From Lunularia cruciata (taxonomy: Eukaryota > Streptophyta > Marchantiopsida > Lunulariales > Lunulariaceae), in the NCBI GenBank assembly GCA_948567375.1, contig OX419758.1, positions 43,157,001 to 43,221,000 of the forward strand: 64,000 nt of DNA, in the 5' to 3' direction. Shown one piece after another: positions 32,993-43,879 of the stretch (its first letter is position 1; each line of letters starts with the position of its first letter). A program made the translations under genes and the position numbers. The notes under the pieces were generated by a model. It was not told the origin of the DNA. It did not search any database and was given only the letters and a program-made list of their open reading frames with translations.

Positions 32993-35683
32993 TTATAGAC
33001 ATTGATATTTCCACTTAAAATTGCACTAGTATTTGCACTTGAATGTACATGTATATTGCACTCTCAATAACAATATTTAGACCAGAATATTATTGTAACC
33101 ACTCCAATATTTACAACATGGATTAAAATTTTCACCCCCATGTATATTTTATTTTGATTCAATATTCATTTTTAAAATCATATTTTATTTAGTTCATTTT
33201 GCTTCATAATATAGCAAGGTAAATATAATAACATTATAGCATAAACAACTTGATTCATTAACATTTAAAGTAGGGCTATAAGTATACTTCATATCAAATC
33301 TATTATATACTTGTTTAACAGATTTGATGAGACTTATTGGTATACCGGATGGTCATAAAGTTCACTATAGTCCTCATTGAATGACTATCCTTTAGGAGAC
33401 AACCAATATTCAACTCTTGCTTTACCATATCATCACCTCCATAAACTTGCCATGGTGTTTCCAACACAATGTAAGACTATCTAAATCACACTTGTTTTTT
33501 TGAATTCAAGCATGTTATGCTGTCCTCAACCTACATGATACCTACCAATCTAGTAAATTTCAACACCTTTTGGTATATCTAGAAGTCTTTAAGTTTACTA
33601 GAATCTTCAATGAATGACTCTCTCATTAGAAGACAACCTATATCTAAAACATATCCAAACCTTGTAAAGGAGACTTCCCCAGCCATGGAAGCAAATATAT
33701 AAAAATAACCTAAAGGAAAAAAATCAAGAGTACAAAGAATCAAGGAATGCAAGAGTGGATAGAGAGCACAATGTTCAATGAAAAATGGGAGCTAAAAATT
33801 GAAGCACAGCCATGGCATCCAAGCCAAGCTAAGAGAAGAGCTACATAGCAAACAATTGCATGGAAACAAAATAATCTATTGCTAGATTGTGTGATAAGAG
33901 GCACTCTAATGGTAAGTGGCACTAGACACAAAGTGAACACCTACTGCTATTGCTTGTCTATAAAAGATCCAAGGCTTCAGAACATTGTCAAGTAACCAAC
34001 ACTCTCTATCAAAAGTTGAAGTAAGCATGGGTGGAAAGACATTCATAGCCCTTCTACTCTCCAAGGAACATTGTGCTGCTTTCCTAAGGAGTTTATCAAA
34101 GTGGTGATGAAGGTGTACAAAAATCTAAAAAGCTAGAGGAACAAAGGTACCAAAGGAGATATGTGACATATAATGATCCTCCTTCCCTTTAGCAATGATG
34201 GATGCTATTGCTCCTACTTGTAAGCCTACTTGTACTGGTATCCATGCTCATAGGGAGTTTGCAATGACCATGTCAAAAAAATAAATCAACCATTTGTGAA
34301 AGTCATGATATTTGCTCTCATTTGGCATGGAGATGGTCCTAATAGGTCCAACCAATTCTCTCTCTATAATTGTGATTTTTGTAGCTTGGAAGAGATGAGT
34401 CACAATATCATGGATGGTATTATGAAATCTAGTGGACTCTCCAAGTATTTCATAATGTTTGGATATAGATATAGATATATAGATGTGGGGTATATGAAGA
34501 ACTATATATGAATTGGTCTCAAAGCCATAGTAGGGCGGGTTGTGGAAGACCCAAATCTAAGAAAAGTGCAATGGTGAACTCCTCATATGTGAAATGGAAA
34601 ACCTCTATCAAAGGGGAGGTATGGAGCCAAGCTTTGGAGCCTTTTCTCCAAAGGAAAGAATCCTAGCTCTATCAAACAATGATGCATCAATGAAGATGTT
34701 GGTAAGGCTATGGGTGTGCATATGCTCACTCATATTTACATGAATCTTCCTAGAGTCTAGTGTTAAAAAGTTGAAAAATGTTGGGATTGTTATACTTGCA
34801 AGGCTTGGAAAAAATTCACATGCCAATCAAAAATATATCTAGAAGTCATGGATGCTTGAATCCATTATTGTGATGGGTGCAAACAAAAAAGAGACAACCA
34901 TGGTGTAGGAACTTATCAACTAGGAGAGGGGCAACAAGGGCATATGCACCTATAAAAGCTAATGGTAGAATAGCCTTTTATGATATGCGACCACATCCAC
35001 TCATAGCTATGGGAAGGGCTATCTATAGCCTACATGTAATGTTCCAAGGACAAGAGAACCCCCAAGAGAAATACAAGGCTTCACCCTCAATATTGTGATG
35101 CCCTAAAGGAACACCTTGTCTTTATTATATAGCAAAGGAGATCCCTTCAAAAGGAGCTCTACCCTTGAATCAGATACATGGATTGGTGACATGTTAGTGA
35201 ACTCCACACTTCTTAGATTAGTTTCATAGATTGGTTACATGTTGATCTTTGTCATTTCTAGTTGGTCAATTGAGTTTTACCAGAGGAAATCTTTGGGGAA
35301 TCTTGTTATAGGAAGTTTAGGATAGCATGAATGAGGTACCATTAGAAATCTCTTAACAAGATGAAAAATTCCTCCTCCCCCTTCTCAATGAGATGGTGAG
35401 AGAGCAAATTTTATAAATGTTGATGCCTAATTCATCCGTTTAGGCCTCCAAAATTGGCTCTGAAGTTTTCAAGGTGTTTTTGACCTCTACCTATGAGTGG
35501 AAGTACTCTTTTGGTAACACCTCTACTGATCTACTTAGACCATGATATGTAATATCTTTCTAAATTTTCCCAAGCCAATTTCCACCTCTAGATATTATGT
35601 CTAGCTAATGGTATTATACTACACCACTCCTTTAATAGTTCTAGGAGTGTTCTTAGTTCTACTACGGAGAAAGACTACACATG
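32993..35683. other. A/T-rich stretch without assignable genes
   Basis: I see no family I can name. Short broken open stretches occur, for example 34296-34511 and 34877-35098 on the plus strand. Near 34790-34890 a broken plus-strand frame gives clustered cysteines (CWDCYTC ... CDGC) that might be the relic of a zinc-binding protein. Low CpG content and frequent stops suggest old repeat DNA. Confidence 0.45.
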
Positions 35684-36142
35684 TGTAAGAGTATGAAGTT
35701 AGCAAAAGAGTTAGTAGAGAATAATAAGTTAGTAAAGTAAGATAAATATGGTGAGGAATTCTAAGAACATTCTAGAAGCATCTAGGAAGCTACTTGGTCA
35801 AATTTTCTAGAAGCACTTTGGAAGCTTCATAGTGGGAAGCTTCTATGTATCTTCCAAATTTTGGGGTAACTTGCACACATCAAGTTAATAGCTAGCTCAA
35901 CTTGTATGCTAGGTAGATGGTTTCAAGTAAGAAGCTTCTTTGGCAGATTTTAGGATAACCTAGCTTGCACTCCAAGAAGTCTGCTATCCTTGGAAGCTTC
36001 TCAAGAGCCTCGTGTTGCTTCACTATAAATACCAAAGCCCAAGCTCATGCTAGGCATTTGGAGTTTCTCTCACTTGAGTTTTCCCAATGTGACTTTCTAT
36101 TTCAATCTTCCATTGTCTTATTTCTCTTCTATGTCCTTTATA
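35684..36142 (+). repeat. Gypsy-3 5' LTR
   Basis: About 459 bp, diverged from the gypsy-1 LTRs but collinear, including CTATAAATACC near 36022-36032 and several GAAGCTTC modules in U3. Starts TGTAAGAGTATGAAG. The 3' end is defined by the primer site. Confidence 0.8.
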
Positions 36143-37667
36143 TTGGTATTAAGTAGGAATGGGATAGATTGCATCCATGGACCACCAAATTAGTCTCCTC
36201 CAAAACCATTGGGAATTTTGTATTCATTTGTTGCCAAAACATCATTGCAAATAGTTCATCACTTTTTGCTTTGGCTAAGATTTTCTAAATATAGTCACCT
36301 TGGCTAAAAGCCATTGATATTTCCCATTATAACTTATACATAGCAATCATCATGTTGCATCTACATGTAAGTTGATAGTTGATAGTTGATAGAATAGTTG
36401 TAATAAGTAGATAGTTGATAGAATAGTAATCATGGCCATGATGCTTAAAGTTATTATTGCTATGTAGCAACAAATTCAGTATCTTGGTCAATTATTGAAA
36501 GAGAGAGATTGTGATGAGCAATAATAAGAGAAATTGGGGAGAGCAATATTTCAAGAAGGAGAAGATCATGTCAAATTACCAAAATTAAAGGTATTTGAAG
36601 GCAGGAATCTACACGCATCATACAAAACTTTATGTTCAATTGTGAATATTACCTTGAAGCCACAAATCACCTAGATGATCAAAGGTGGATCCTCTTAGCT
36701 TCAAGTCAACTAGATTGAGTGGCAAAGCTATGGTGGCAATTCTAGGTGGAGCAAACTCAATGGAAATTTTTTGCTCTAATTTTAACTTGCAAAGAATTCA
36801 AGAGTGTGGTCATTCCAAGCCATAAATATTGGATGTGCTAGATAAAATTGATTGGTAAAATTGATGCAAATCAGTTCAATGAGAAGTTACACTTCTCAAT
36901 TCTAGAATACCATGATGTTGATTCCAAACAAACAAGAAGGTGAAACTTTGGATTGATTTGTGAGGATCAAAATTGTGCACTAAATTGGGAGTAACCATAC
37001 ATGAACCCAAGCATTTCAAAGCAACAATGCACATGGTTGGTTTGATTCTTTGGTTATCACGAATTGGTCTTGACCTAGACTTCCACAAAACTTGCAAACA
37101 CACCAAGCATGGGTGGATAAGCCAACACCAATGGAGATTGATGCCATCCAATAGAGACCATTAGGCATGGTAGACCAAGAACATTTATGACAAAATAGTG
37201 ATTTTTTTTATTATCATCAAATTGAATATATATTGTTGAATGTCCATTTTGGAATAGAAAACCTTGACAAGTTGCCCTAATGGAGTTTGTGGAGTTTGAT
37301 GATCAAGGAAACAAAGAATCCCAATAGGAGATAAAAAACAACTTATTGGGAACTTGATAAGTTCCAAAGGGATTGAAGGCTCAACTTATGCAGGTTTGAT
37401 TTACTTGCAAGGTATGATATCTAATTGTGGTTGTAGAATTTAAGTAGATTCAAGGAGTTTTGAGAATCTCTTTTCCATGTGATTAGTAGAGGAATTAGGT
37501 ATCCCTATGAAACTAGTATTATGCAACAAATTGATGTTAGCAAATGGTAGAAAAGGTTCTACATCCCAAACTTCACAACTTGTTGCATTCAAGATTGGGA
37601 AAGAGTATTTGTAACAATATTGAGTTTACCAATGAATTAGTTGAGACTAACAAAGTAGCAAGTAGGT
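35684..37667 (+). mobile_element. Gypsy-3 fragment: 5' LTR, gag, protease
   Basis: Plus-strand relative of gypsy-1. The LTR is 35684-36142, followed by a primer site TTGGTATTAAG. Gag fragments run through about 36.2-37.2 kb and a protease block at 37361-37620 (EGSTYAGLIYLQGMISN, EELGIPM). It is truncated near 37.66 kb, before RT, where a copy of the 677-bp LTR family begins. All frames are broken. Confidence 0.82.
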
Positions 37668-38358
37668 CTTTAGCACACATTTGTGCATGTGTGTGGTATT
37701 TTTATTTTTAGCTTAGTATAACAAGTATTTGAGAGATATTATTTATATAGATAAAGGATGGTTCTACATTAGTCATGATTAGTTAAAGTTAGTCATAGCT
37801 AAGATAGTGGGAACCTTACTTTAAAGGACGTGGAAAAGATGAGCACCACTATTTTGGATTCTAGTGTGTTGACTTAATATTATTCTTAGGTGTTTGGCTT
37901 TGAAGGAAGAGTTTAAAACTCTTGGGCTCGTAAGCCTTTTTGTTTTGGATTCTTCTATAGTCCAAAGATAGCCAATGTGAATGAATCCTTGACTTAGTGG
38001 TTGGGTCAAGATAAGATTACATGCTTAGTGGAATATACCCATGTGGATGGATATTCCTTTATAGTTTTTGACTTTACTTGACTTTTAGCTTAGTAACTTG
38101 AGTTATTTTGGTAAATAGTAACTTTAGTGCGTAACTATTTCACAAGTATATAAACGGGGGGTGAGGAGGTACTCATCATCCTTTCATTTGCAACTATCTC
38201 TCTCTCATTGAGTTCTCTTTTGAGTAATGTCTTGAGTCTTGGAGTGTTAGCCTTGGAGGAGTATGATGGAGTTGGGGTTCTTTGCCTTCTTTGTCCATGG
38301 TGCGCTACCATAATAGCCATCAAAGGTTCATCCTAAGTGAGAGACAAGCCGGCTCATA
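37668..38358 (+). repeat. Solo LTR of the 677-690 bp family (copy 2)
   Basis: Collinear with 30851-31527 over its full length, with scattered substitutions. It keeps the TATA segment near 38149. The terminal CTCACA has become CTCATA. It separates gypsy-3 protease from another gypsy LTR. Confidence 0.82.
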
Positions 38359-38809
38359 GGCCAACTTAGCCAAGAATTATAAAAATATTCTAGAAGCATC
38401 TAGGAAGCTACTTGATACCTTCCATGTATTGGGTAATGTGCATGCAAAGTGGTAACTTCTAGGAAGAAGCTTCTTGGGAAACTTCTTGGCTATCTTAAAT
38501 TGCATGCCAAGTAGGTATCTTTTGAAAGAAGCTTCTTGGGAAGCTTCCCAACTAGCTTAACTTACATGCCAAGTAGACAACTTCTAGAAGAAATCTTCTC
38601 AAGAAACTTCTTGATTAGCTTGGCTTGCACTCTAAGAAAGTGGCTTTTAAGAAACTTCTTGAGAAGCTTCTCAAGATCCTTGTATGTTCTCTATAAATAC
38701 CAAAGCCCAAGCTCATGCCATGCATTTGGAGTTTCCCTCATTCAAGAGTCTCCATATGATCTTTCACTCTAATCTTCCATTCTCTTAATTCTCCACTCAA
38801 TCTTTAACA
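38359..38809 (+). repeat. Gypsy-family LTR, slightly 5'-truncated
   Basis: Homologous to the gypsy-1 LTR in plus orientation, entered a few bases inside its start. It contains GAAGCTTC modules (near 38461-38555 and 38650-38670), CTATAAATACC near 38691 and ends TTTAACA before a primer-site relic TTGGTATTTGAG. Gag leader sequence continues to about 39190. Confidence 0.83.
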
Positions 38810-39109
38810 TTGGTATTTGAGTACAAATGGGATGGATAGAATTTATGTACCACCAAATCCATTTCCAAAAAATTGGGATTTTTATGTCCATATACTACCC
38901 AAACATCATCTCACATAGTTCATCATCTTGTGGTTTAGGCAGAATTTTATGAATGTGATCACCTTGTCTGATGAACCCTTGGTACATTTGATTGTAACTT
39001 ATGGGGAACGGTGGACATGTTGCATCTACTTGTTAACTTAGATGTATTATAGATTGTTTGATAGTGTAGTAGCCATGGCGACAATGCCAAATTTATCATT
39101 GCCATGCAA

Positions 39110-39653
39110 TCACAAATTGAGCACCTTTTTGATTATTGGGAGAACAAGATTATCAATGACAAGAGCATGTAGAGAGAATACCATTTCAAGAATGAAAAGA
39201 GCAAATCTTATTTCCAAGCAGGCCTTCACCAAAGCTTTTACAATTGGTGGATGACCTTGCTTGCTCTTATTGTTTGCAAACTTGATTCTAGGCAATTGTC
39301 AAGTTCAGCTTGATGTTGAACTTAGCAAAGAAATTTGTGGCTTCTTTCCCATCTAACTACTTCCGATCTGCCCTCATCCCATAGAAGCAACCATGCCTAG
39401 CAATAATATCTTCCAAGATGAACCGACATACTTGTTGGGTATATGTTGATGTCAATTTCTCTAATGAACTAAGATACTTTCCAATGACAAGAAGATCATC
39501 AGAGTATAGCTCTTCTCTAAAGGGCAGGTTTTGATCTATCTCATGTGTATCAACTCTACAGCCATTTTTAGTGTCATCATAGCATGCTCTAGATAGCATA
39601 TCAACCATTGGATTGTCCTTTCTAGCTGCATGGCTTAGCTTTGGATTGCACAT
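39110..39653 (-). pseudogene. Gypsy-4 RNase H tail fused to integrase core
   Basis: One frame (39357-39653) begins KLSHAARKDNPMVDMLSRAC, the end of RNase H, passes through FREELYSDDLLVIGKYLSSL and then reads VCRFILEDIIARHGCFYGMR. The last part belongs to the middle of the integrase core. The integrase zinc finger and the first catalytic Asp are therefore missing through an in-frame deletion. The next frame (39110-39295) has GHPPIVKALVKAC, the integrase block after the third acidic residue. Confidence 0.75.
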
Positions 39654-40335
39654 CTAAATGAAAGCATTCCAACGCAACATTGCAATATTTGGAGGATCAC
39701 AATTGGCAATCATCCCTAACAGCGTTAAGCAATCCATCTCTAGAATGACATAAGCACCAATCAAGCAATTCCTATCTTGCCTTAACGCTATCTTAGCACC
39801 CCACAATTCTTGCTTGATTTGAACGTACCTTCATTGCCACTCTATGAAGATTCTTGCTCCAAACCTCACTGCATATCTGTTGCCATTCTCATCTTCTTGG
39901 CCTACAACCCATCTAGCAGCATAGGGGCTTGAGTCTACTATTACTATGATTGGCCGGCAACAACCATAGTCAAGTAGACAAAGTATTGGAGAGTTCTACA
40001 GCAATTCCTTCGACCTCCTCATAGCAATGGAATGCTTTGGTCTCCAGACAAACTTGATTTTTTCCTCAAGAGTTGGTAAAGGGCTCTACAATGTGAGCAA
40101 AATGTAGTATCCACATGCAATAGAAAACACATGCTCCTAAGAACCGCCTTACCTCCTGAACCAAGGAACAATCCTTGATCTTCCCAATAATATCCACCTT
40201 CTCTAGATTGGTTTTTGGCCATATGAACCACACATATGACCTACAACCAGCATTTCACCAAGTCCAAATGTTGACTTCTCCCCAGAAAGAGTCACTCTTG
40301 CCTTCTATCAACCGCTTCAATATAACCTCCACATC

Positions 40336-40982
40336 TCAAATGTGATCCAAAACAAAATTTCTTACACCACTATTCATCAAGGTTTTGTCCTTCTCACCCA
40401 TTGTGCAATCCTTTATAGGTATTTCATCAAGGAACGGACGGGTTCTATCAGGAGTGAAAGGCTGCAAATATGATTCATAGCACTCAGCATATGTGCCACC
40501 AAGTTGGTAGTTCCCATGGAGAGAGTGCACATGCGCATCAAGCCTAGTGGGGTTCACATGGTTGTTATGTCTCAACTTCCTTTTGTGAGCTGAAACTGAT
40601 CATATCTTGAGTACAGATCTCTAATGGAATAGATGGCCCTCCTTGCAAAATCCTCAGCAAAATCATCCACAGCCAGACCTACATTAGAATTTCAAATTGT
40701 TACCTTGTTTGGCTTTTGCATATCTTGTATGAATCTCAGCTTGCCATTCTTCTTTCTTATTGTGAACTCGTGGTTGGAGTAAGGTGCTTTTGATGGCTCA
40801 AGAATCTTGCTTCTGACCTTTTCCTTCAATAGCTCCATTAGTTGAGGCAAAAGTGCCTTTGGCACTAATATAGGCCTCAAATCCCATGGCGCATGTGGAA
40901 CTATGAATATAATCATTGGTATTACTTCCTGAGGGTTCACACACCCTATCTCCTCAATCTTGAAAGTAAAGCTTTTCCACAC
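40336..40982 (-). pseudogene. Gypsy-4 reverse transcriptase remnant
   Basis: The start is clear: PILVPKALLPQLMELLKEKV, APYSNHEFTIRKKNGKLRFI and QDMQKPNKVTI at 40692-40982. Then RRAIYSIRDLYSRYDQFQL lies in another frame. The catalytic region at 40336-40575 reads RTRPFLDEIPIKDC, where the second Asp of the FLDD box is Glu, so catalysis would be lost. RNase H and linker follow in broken frames toward 39.65 kb. Confidence 0.8.
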
Positions 40983-41400
40983 TTACCAATCATATACTTG
41001 AATGCTTGGCATTCAACTTTCATGAGCAACCCATCTCCTCCAACTGTAAGTTCTGCCAAGGTTTCTTTAGTGAAAGAATGGCCAATATTCTCCACCTTCC
41101 TCAATCTTGGTTCCTCTCGAGTACTGTGCAACAAATATGATCCATCCAATGGTAATGGAACAACAATGGATTTCTTGTCCACCATTTTGTAATTGGTGGT
41201 GCACTCTACTTCACAAACCAATTTTGAATGTGGATTATAAATCCTTTTCCTATCTCAATCACCAAAATTGCTTTCTCCATTGAATTAATCACCTCTTTGA
41301 CAGACTTGCCTTCTCCTTGATCTTCTAACACCCCAATGATAGCCTCTTCCTCTTCCATTTCTTTCATTGTTTTCAAAATTTTCTCTTTCTTTCTCATCCT
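40946..41400 (-). pseudogene. Gypsy-4 region between protease and RT
   Basis: Open stretches 41206-41397 and 40946-41221 encode a charged, Glu/Lys-rich linker (KKEKILKTMKEMEEEEAI) followed by CEVECTTNYKMVDKKSIVVPL. They directly precede RT in the same orientation. No catalytic motif is present; they are most likely spacer and connector regions of the polyprotein. Confidence 0.55.
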
Positions 41401-41887
41401 TTTCTAGAATTTTTTTGATGTGCTCTCCATATGCACAAAGCATACAGTCTTGTCCCTCTAGACTCCAACATAGGTTCTATCAAAACAGTCCTGCTTGCTG
41501 ATTTTCTACAGTGGAATACTATATATGGCACCTTGTTCTTCTACCTTCCCTACCGAGGTGCCTAGTGGAAACCCCACCTTCCATTAAGCTTTATCGGATC
41601 TCTCAACTCGCTTCTCAACTATTCCTATTGCTGCTTGGCAAAATAGTAGGGAACTATACTATCCTTGCTCCATTTTGACTCCTAACCTTTGCCACATGAG
41701 TGACATCATTCAAGACCTTGCTTTCCATCCTAAAATGAGTGATGAAAGGCTGTCCTAGTATGACAGGATAAGGCAAGGTATCATGCACAAACATATTGAT
41801 TGACTCTATGACATTCCCTATCTTTATCTTAACATCTGGACAAGCTCCCTACAAGGCATTCTTGGTTTGGTTCACCAAGTTTACCTT

Positions 41888-42070
41888 CTAGTCAATGTCA
41901 CAATCCACCTTCCATTGACATTCTTTGTAGACCGCCCTTGACACAAGGTTAACCTCTGATCCTAAGTCAATCAGCACTCTCATCGAATGCCTCACACCTT
42001 GCATCTCGATCTCACATTCATTGCAACTTCTCGCCCAAAAGGAATCTTGCACCTCTTTGGACACTAGCAC
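41888..42070 (-). pseudogene. Gypsy-4 protease remnant
   Basis: Retropepsin core: MRVLIDLGSEVNLVSRAVYK. The D-S/T-G triad reads D-L-G, with TTA for the expected TCA serine codon, a C-to-T change. Upstream residues CNECEIEMQGVRHS are the beta strand before the active site. It lies between the gag zinc finger and RT, as expected for gypsy polyproteins. Confidence 0.72.
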
Positions 42071-42689
42071 AAACAGCCTCTCTTCCTTGATAGCAACATC
42101 ATAGACACGTGCTTCCTTGGTGTCATCTTCTAAAATTTCCTATTGAAGCTCCAACCTATAAGTACTTACTTGCTCATCTGTGTTGCTTCCATCCTTGTAT
42201 AGCAAGGAAGTATGCGGACCTTCCTTGTAGAAACACTTCTTCTTTGCCTTGGCCAAGATAAGATCCTGCACATCCTTCTGCAAGCTTCCAAAAAATTCAT
42301 CATTTGTGAATCTTCTCACCTCTTGATTCCAAAACTTCTTAGCAATCTCCTAAGGATTGAGCTCCATCTCTACATCACGACTCAACAACCAACCTGGTCC
42401 TCTTCTTGGAGATCTCTCCCCCAAGTTTTTGCTTAGCAGCACTCTCTACGTCCATTCGAGACTCCTCTCCACCACTTGATCCCTAATCCGTGCCCTTTTG
42501 AGTGTCACTAAATTGTACCTCCTTCCTTTTGATCTGCCTTCTCTCCTATTCCACTTGTTGTTGTTTCTCCTTTGCTTTCCCTTCAACTTCTAACCACTAG
42601 TCAGCCTTCCTCTTCTCTTCAATCATCACATCCCAAGTAGTACCAACCTCCACTGTGATAGTTGTTATTGCAACTAGTGCATCCCATCT

Positions 42690-43110
42690 AGATTGCCTCG
42701 GACTTGCTCTGCAAGTCTTTTCTTCTCCACCTCACCTAAATTTGCATTTTTCTTTCTCTTGCTTACTACATTATACACACTAGGCTCAAAGGCATCAACA
42801 GCCATGCCTTCTTCCTGTTTTACCATGTACCTTCAAGAAAAGCCTTCATGCCCCCTCTATTACCATTCAGCGGTATTGGCTCACTAGTATTGTAAAATGC
42901 TATTTTCTTCATTCTTGGCTCTCCAACAAACTTTACCAGCTGCTTGCGCGATGCTTCCGACAGCTCTTGTCAGTCTCTTTTGGTATGACTCTTACTGTTA
43001 CACCACATGCACCTATAGGGCTGCCTCCTATCTCCACCTATTTTTGTAATGCTACTCCTACTTTGCAATTGGTCGACCTTTGAAGACTTTGGCGCCATCC
43101 TTTCCTTTGC
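42690..43110 (-). pseudogene. Gypsy-4 gag C-terminus with zinc knuckle
   Basis: The minus strand reads YRCMWCNSKSHTKRD then a stop at the position of the last Cys, so the CCHC knuckle has lost its fourth ligand. It continues ELSEASRKQLVKFVGEPRMK, KIAFYNTSEPIPLNGNRGGM and KAFLEGTW, a conserved Gag tail of this gypsy lineage. Upstream gag is too decayed to delimit. Confidence 0.68.
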
Positions 43111-43196
43111 TCCAATCTGCTCCTAACGCCTACCTCAGCTCCAATTTGCTCCTAATGCCTACCTCAGCTCCAATCTCCTCCTAACGCCTAAGCACA
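43110..43196. repeat. 29-bp tandem repeat, three copies
   Basis: Units start at 43110, 43139 and 43168, based on CTCCAATCTGCTCCTAACGC. Two complete units and a diverged third lie at the upstream end of the gypsy-4 gag region. Confidence 0.85.
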
Positions 43197-43879
43197 AGCC
43201 TTGAGATTCCCCAGCATGGTTGCCACTTATGTCTTGGAGATTGTTTGGTCTTGAGAGTGCGTGTAGTACCTAGCTGCTCATGCTTAGATTGATTTGTTTG
43301 TCAATTACTTAAAAGCTTTTTGTAGTCGGACACTATCTCTACTCTTGTATGGATGGCAATCTCCTTCTTGCTAGAGCAACTTGTCTACAATTGCTCTCGA
43401 TGGTAGGCTCTTCTTAAGGGCTTTTTGTGTAGAATTCAGTAGGTTAACATTGACCTTCACGTACCACAAAGACCTGTTCATGTTTTGTTAAATTTTTGGG
43501 TTTGAGGTTTTTGGGTCTGGTGTGGTTTGTCTAACAAGTCACAAGCTATGGGCCAGATTCAATTCAGAGAAAAAAATCAATGATTTGATCCACCTGCACA
43601 TACCAAACTGGAAGCTCCAAGAGTGGAGTTCATTCTTCTTGACACTCTTCACAATATACAGTAAACACATTCATTCACAAGAGCCACTTAGGTTTCACCA
43701 CACCATCAAATCTCACAATTTATAAGTCCACTTGGGAAAGTCAACCAGATCCAAGATAACACAATGATCTATCCTAAGTTTCTACAACTGTTCAAGCAGG
43801 CAAAGAGAAGAATCAAATACAACCAAGTTCAAACCTTGTTCTGTCCAACATGTTCTCTTCCTCTTTCATGTCCGGTTCA

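Larger units (their letters stand above)
39105..43200 (-). mobile_element. Gypsy-4: distinct Ty3-gypsy lineage, internal region only
   Basis: Minus-strand gag-pol remnant without LTRs that I can pair. From high to low coordinates: gag with zinc knuckle (42.9-43.2 kb), protease (41.9-42.07 kb), RT (about 40.98-40.34 kb), RNase H (about 40.2-39.6 kb) and an integrase fragment (39.45-39.1 kb). Its motifs differ from the chromovirus: RT opens ALLPQLMELLKEKVRSKILE and the active site is followed by IPIKDC, which belongs to a separate lineage. Confidence 0.83.

Noticed and set aside
36365-36425. Short GTTGATA repeats as a possible CRISPR-like or satellite array
   Set aside because: Only a few degenerate 7-8 bp units in a decayed gypsy gag; no spacer regularity and a eukaryotic context.
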